A stretch of 64,000 nt of DNA from Bradyrhizobium erythrophlei. GTDB lineage: Bacteria; Pseudomonadota; Alphaproteobacteria; Rhizobiales; Xanthobacteraceae. Shown one piece after another: positions 62,143 to 64,000 of this stretch. The notes under the pieces are model-generated. The model did no database searches and was not told where the DNA came from. It was given only the letters and a program-made list of their open reading frames with translations. Position 1 is the stretch's first letter. The number at the start of each line of letters is the position of its first letter. Position numbers and translations under genes: made by a program. The stretch spans positions 806,001-870,000 of the forward strand of contig FSRD01000003.1 in assembly GCA_900129675.1 (NCBI GenBank). The letters are read 5' to 3'.

Positions 62143-62643
62143 ATGGACAGAGCGTCTCATACACCGAAACCGTTGACCGGACGCACGGTGCTATTTCTGT
62201 TGGTCGCGTTCTTTGGTGTCGTGATCGGAGTCAATCTGGTCATGATGAAGTTCGCGATCCAGACCTTGCCGGGCACCGAAGTCGACAGCGCCTATAGCGC
62301 CAGCCTGGCCTATGAGGGGGAGATCGCGGCCGCCCATGATCAGAACGCGCGCAACTGGCAAGTCGACGCACACGTTCAGCGCGGCCCCGATGGTGGTGCG
62401 ACGCTGCAGGTGGAGGCACGGGACAACAACGGCCGGCCGATGTCCGGCCTGAAGTTTCAGGGCCGCTTCGAACGTCCAACCGACAGGCGCGCGGATCAGG
62501 CGGTGACACTTGCGGAGACCGGGATTGGCATCTACCGCGGCAGCGCGTCGCTGATCGCGCCGGGGCAATGGGACCTCGTGCTTCAGGGCGATGCGGCGGG
62601 CCGACGGATGTTCCTGTCGAAGAATCGTGTGCTGTTGAACTAG
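62143..62643 (+). CDS. ccoH: cbb3 oxidase assembly protein CcoH (FixH)
   Basis: This 166-residue protein has an N-terminal membrane helix (TVLFLLVAFFGVVIGVNLVMM). A periplasmic domain follows, with YSASLAYEGEIAAAHDQNARNWQVD and a beta-rich C-terminal half ending APGQWDLVLQGDAAGRRMFLSKN, typical of FixH. It binds the oxidase and stabilises its assembly. It lies between ccoG and ccoI. Confidence 0.93.
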   Translation: MDRASHTPKPLTGRTVLFLLVAFFGVVIGVNLVMMKFAIQTLPGTEVDSAYSASLAYEGEIAAAHDQNARNWQVDAHVQRGPDGGATLQVEARDNNGRPMSGLKFQGRFERPTDRRADQAVTLAETGIGIYRGSASLIAPGQWDLVLQGDAAGRRMFLSKNRVLLN

Positions 62644-62656
62644 GAAGGCATCGACT

Positions 62657-64000
62657 ATGCAGGCCGTGCGCGACTTTTCGCATTACGTCCGGGACGCAGG
62701 CTCCGGTCTGTCCCACATCGATCTTGCAGTCGAGGGCGTCAGTTGCGCCGGATGCATGTCCAAGATCGAGCGCGGACTGTCTGCGATCCCCGACGTCACG
62801 CTCGCACGCGTCAATCTCACCGACCGCCGGGTGGCGCTGGAATGGCGCCAGGGAGCGGTCGATCCGGCCCGATTCATCGACCGGCTCGCCGAACTCGGCT
62901 ACAAGGCTCATCCATTCGAGACCGAAAGCGCGGAGGCCGCGGAAGCCGAGCGATCGCGCTTCCTGCTGCGCTGCCTCGGGGTTGCGGCGTTCGCGACCAT
63001 GAACGTGATGATGCTGTCGATCCCGGTGTGGTCCGGCAACATCGGCGACATGATGTCCGAGCAGCGCGATTTCTTTCACTGGCTGTCGGCGCTGATCGCG
63101 CTACCGGCCGCAGCCTATGCCGGCCAACCGTTCTTCCGCTCGGCGTATCAGGCGTTGCGCACCCGCAACGTCAACATGGACGTTCCGATCAGCGTCGGCG
63201 TCATGCTGGCGCTGGGCATGTCGCTGATCGAGACTATCCATCACGCCGAGCATGCCTATTTCGATGCGGCGATCATGTTGCTGACGTTTCTGCTGGTGGG
63301 CCGTTATCTCGACCAGAATATGCGACGACGAACGCGCGCGGTTGCTGGAAACCTGGCGGCGCTCAAGGCCGAGACCGCGACCAAGTTCGTCGGCGCCGGC
63401 GAGATCGCCGAGGTGCCGGTCGCCGCGATCCATACCGGCGACATCGTCCTGCTGCGGCCCGGCGAGCGCTGCGCGGTCGATGGCACGGTCATCGAGGGCC
63501 GATCCGAGATCGACCAAAGCCTGATCACCGGCGAAACCGTGCACGTCACCGCAGCGCAAGGCACGGCCGTTTATGCCGGGTCGCTCAACATCTCGGGCAC
63601 GCTGCGCGTCCGCGTCTCGGCGGCGTCGGATGGCACGCTGCTGGCGGACATCACCCGACTGCTCGACAATGCCTTGCAGGCCCGCTCACGATATGTGCGT
63701 CTCGCAGACCGCGCGTCGAGGCTCTATGCGCCGGTGGTGCATGCCGCGGCGCTGCTGACCATGATCGGCTGGGTTTTGATGGGGGCGAACTGGCACGACG
63801 CGGTTGTTACCGCGATCGCGGTCTTGATCATCACCTGTCCCTGCGCGCTTGGCCTCGCCATCCCGACCGTCCAGACGGTGGCTTCGGGCGCAATGTTCCG
63901 CGCCGGCGTGCTGCTCAATTCGGGCGATGCCATCGAACGGCTGGCCGAGGTCGACCGGATTATCTTCGACAAGACCGGAACCCTGACCTTGCCTGAGCTC
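62657..64000 (+). CDS. ccoI: Copper-transporting P-type ATPase CcoI (FixI), 3' truncated by window
   Basis: The frame from ATG 62657 stays open to the last base, giving 448 residues of the N-terminal part. It has an HMA metal-binding domain with GVSCAGC (about 29-35), several membrane helices, the actuator loop with ITGE, the transmembrane metal site CPC in ITCPCALGLAIPT, and the phosphorylation motif DKTGT at the edge. It supplies copper to cbb3 oxidase. GGAAGG precedes the start. It completes ccoGHI; ccoS would be expected just outside the window. Confidence 0.94.
   Translation, partial: MQAVRDFSHYVRDAGSGLSHIDLAVEGVSCAGCMSKIERGLSAIPDVTLARVNLTDRRVALEWRQGAVDPARFIDRLAELGYKAHPFETESAEAAEAERSRFLLRCLGVAAFATMNVMMLSIPVWSGNIGDMMSEQRDFFHWLSALIALPAAAYAGQPFFRSAYQALRTRNVNMDVPISVGVMLALGMSLIETIHHAEHAYFDAAIMLLTFLLVGRYLDQNMRRRTRAVAGNLAALKAETATKFVGAGEIAEVPVAAIHTGDIVLLRPGERCAVDGTVIEGRSEIDQSLITGETVHVTAAQGTAVYAGSLNISGTLRVRVSAASDGTLLADITRLLDNALQARSRYVRLADRASRLYAPVVHAAALLTMIGWVLMGANWHDAVVTAIAVLIITCPCALGLAIPTVQTVASGAMFRAGVLLNSGDAIERLAEVDRIIFDKTGTLTLPEL

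Noticed and set aside
62743..63996. 417-codon rightward frame inside ccoI
   Set aside because: It is a shadow frame with arginine-rich, low-information sequence; the ATPase motifs are all in the frame starting at 62657.

Overview
The window looks like chromosomal DNA of a denitrifying alphaproteobacterium very close to Bradyrhizobium. The basis is high GC, a FixL whose heme and phosphorylation residues fall at the numbers known for B. japonicum FixL (His200, Arg206, Arg220, His291), the order fixL-fixJ-receiver gene-fixK2, a ccoNOQP-GHI (fixNOQP-fixGHI) cluster, and napEDABC beside nirK-nirV.

Layout. 1-4 kb: end of a TonB-dependent receptor, a DUF1232 membrane protein, a palindromic repeat, and a TetR regulator divergent from a ferredoxin-cytochrome P450 pair. 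4.5-12.6 kb: a non-phosphorylative pentose/hexose locus (keto-deoxy-sugar acid dehydratase, sugar dehydrogenase, mutarotase, lactonase) followed by the ChvE-GguA-GguB ABC importer. 12.5-22.9 kb: an unusual redox cluster holding a possible chloroperoxidase-like protein, a GMC flavoprotein, a large di-heme cytochrome c, a catalase-family protein with an altered distal pocket, a DyP peroxidase and two unknown proteins. 23.4-34.5 kb: nitrate and nitrite respiration (napEDABC, nirK-nirV, hemN, nnrR, nnrS). 34.8-38.3 kb: the oxygen-sensing cascade fixL-fixJ-receiver-fixK2. 38.4-55.5 kb: accessory low-oxygen genes (universal stress proteins, CBS proteins, alcohol dehydrogenase, kinase, CHAD protein, phasin and PHA synthase, ADP-forming acyl-CoA ligase/acetyltransferase, Mla-type lipid transporter). 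55.5-64 kb: cytochrome c, an FNR-type regulator, and the cbb3 oxidase genes, with ccoI cut by the window edge.

From 27.6 kb onward there are eighteen 14-bp FNR/FixK-type boxes. Seventeen match TTGA/C-N6-T/GCAA or the related TTGT/GCGCAA form; one has a single end mismatch. Nearly all are centred about 58-121 bp before a start codon. The cascade that reads them (FixLJ to FixK2, an Fe-S FNR homologue, and NnrR) is encoded among its targets, so the right half of the window reads as one microoxic/denitrification regulon. Two genes, the mlaE homologue and ccoG, each carry a one-base deletion that is either a real lesion or a sequencing error.

No rRNA, tRNA, CRISPR array or complete insertion sequence was seen. 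All calls come from reading the sequence and protein motifs; no database search was run.
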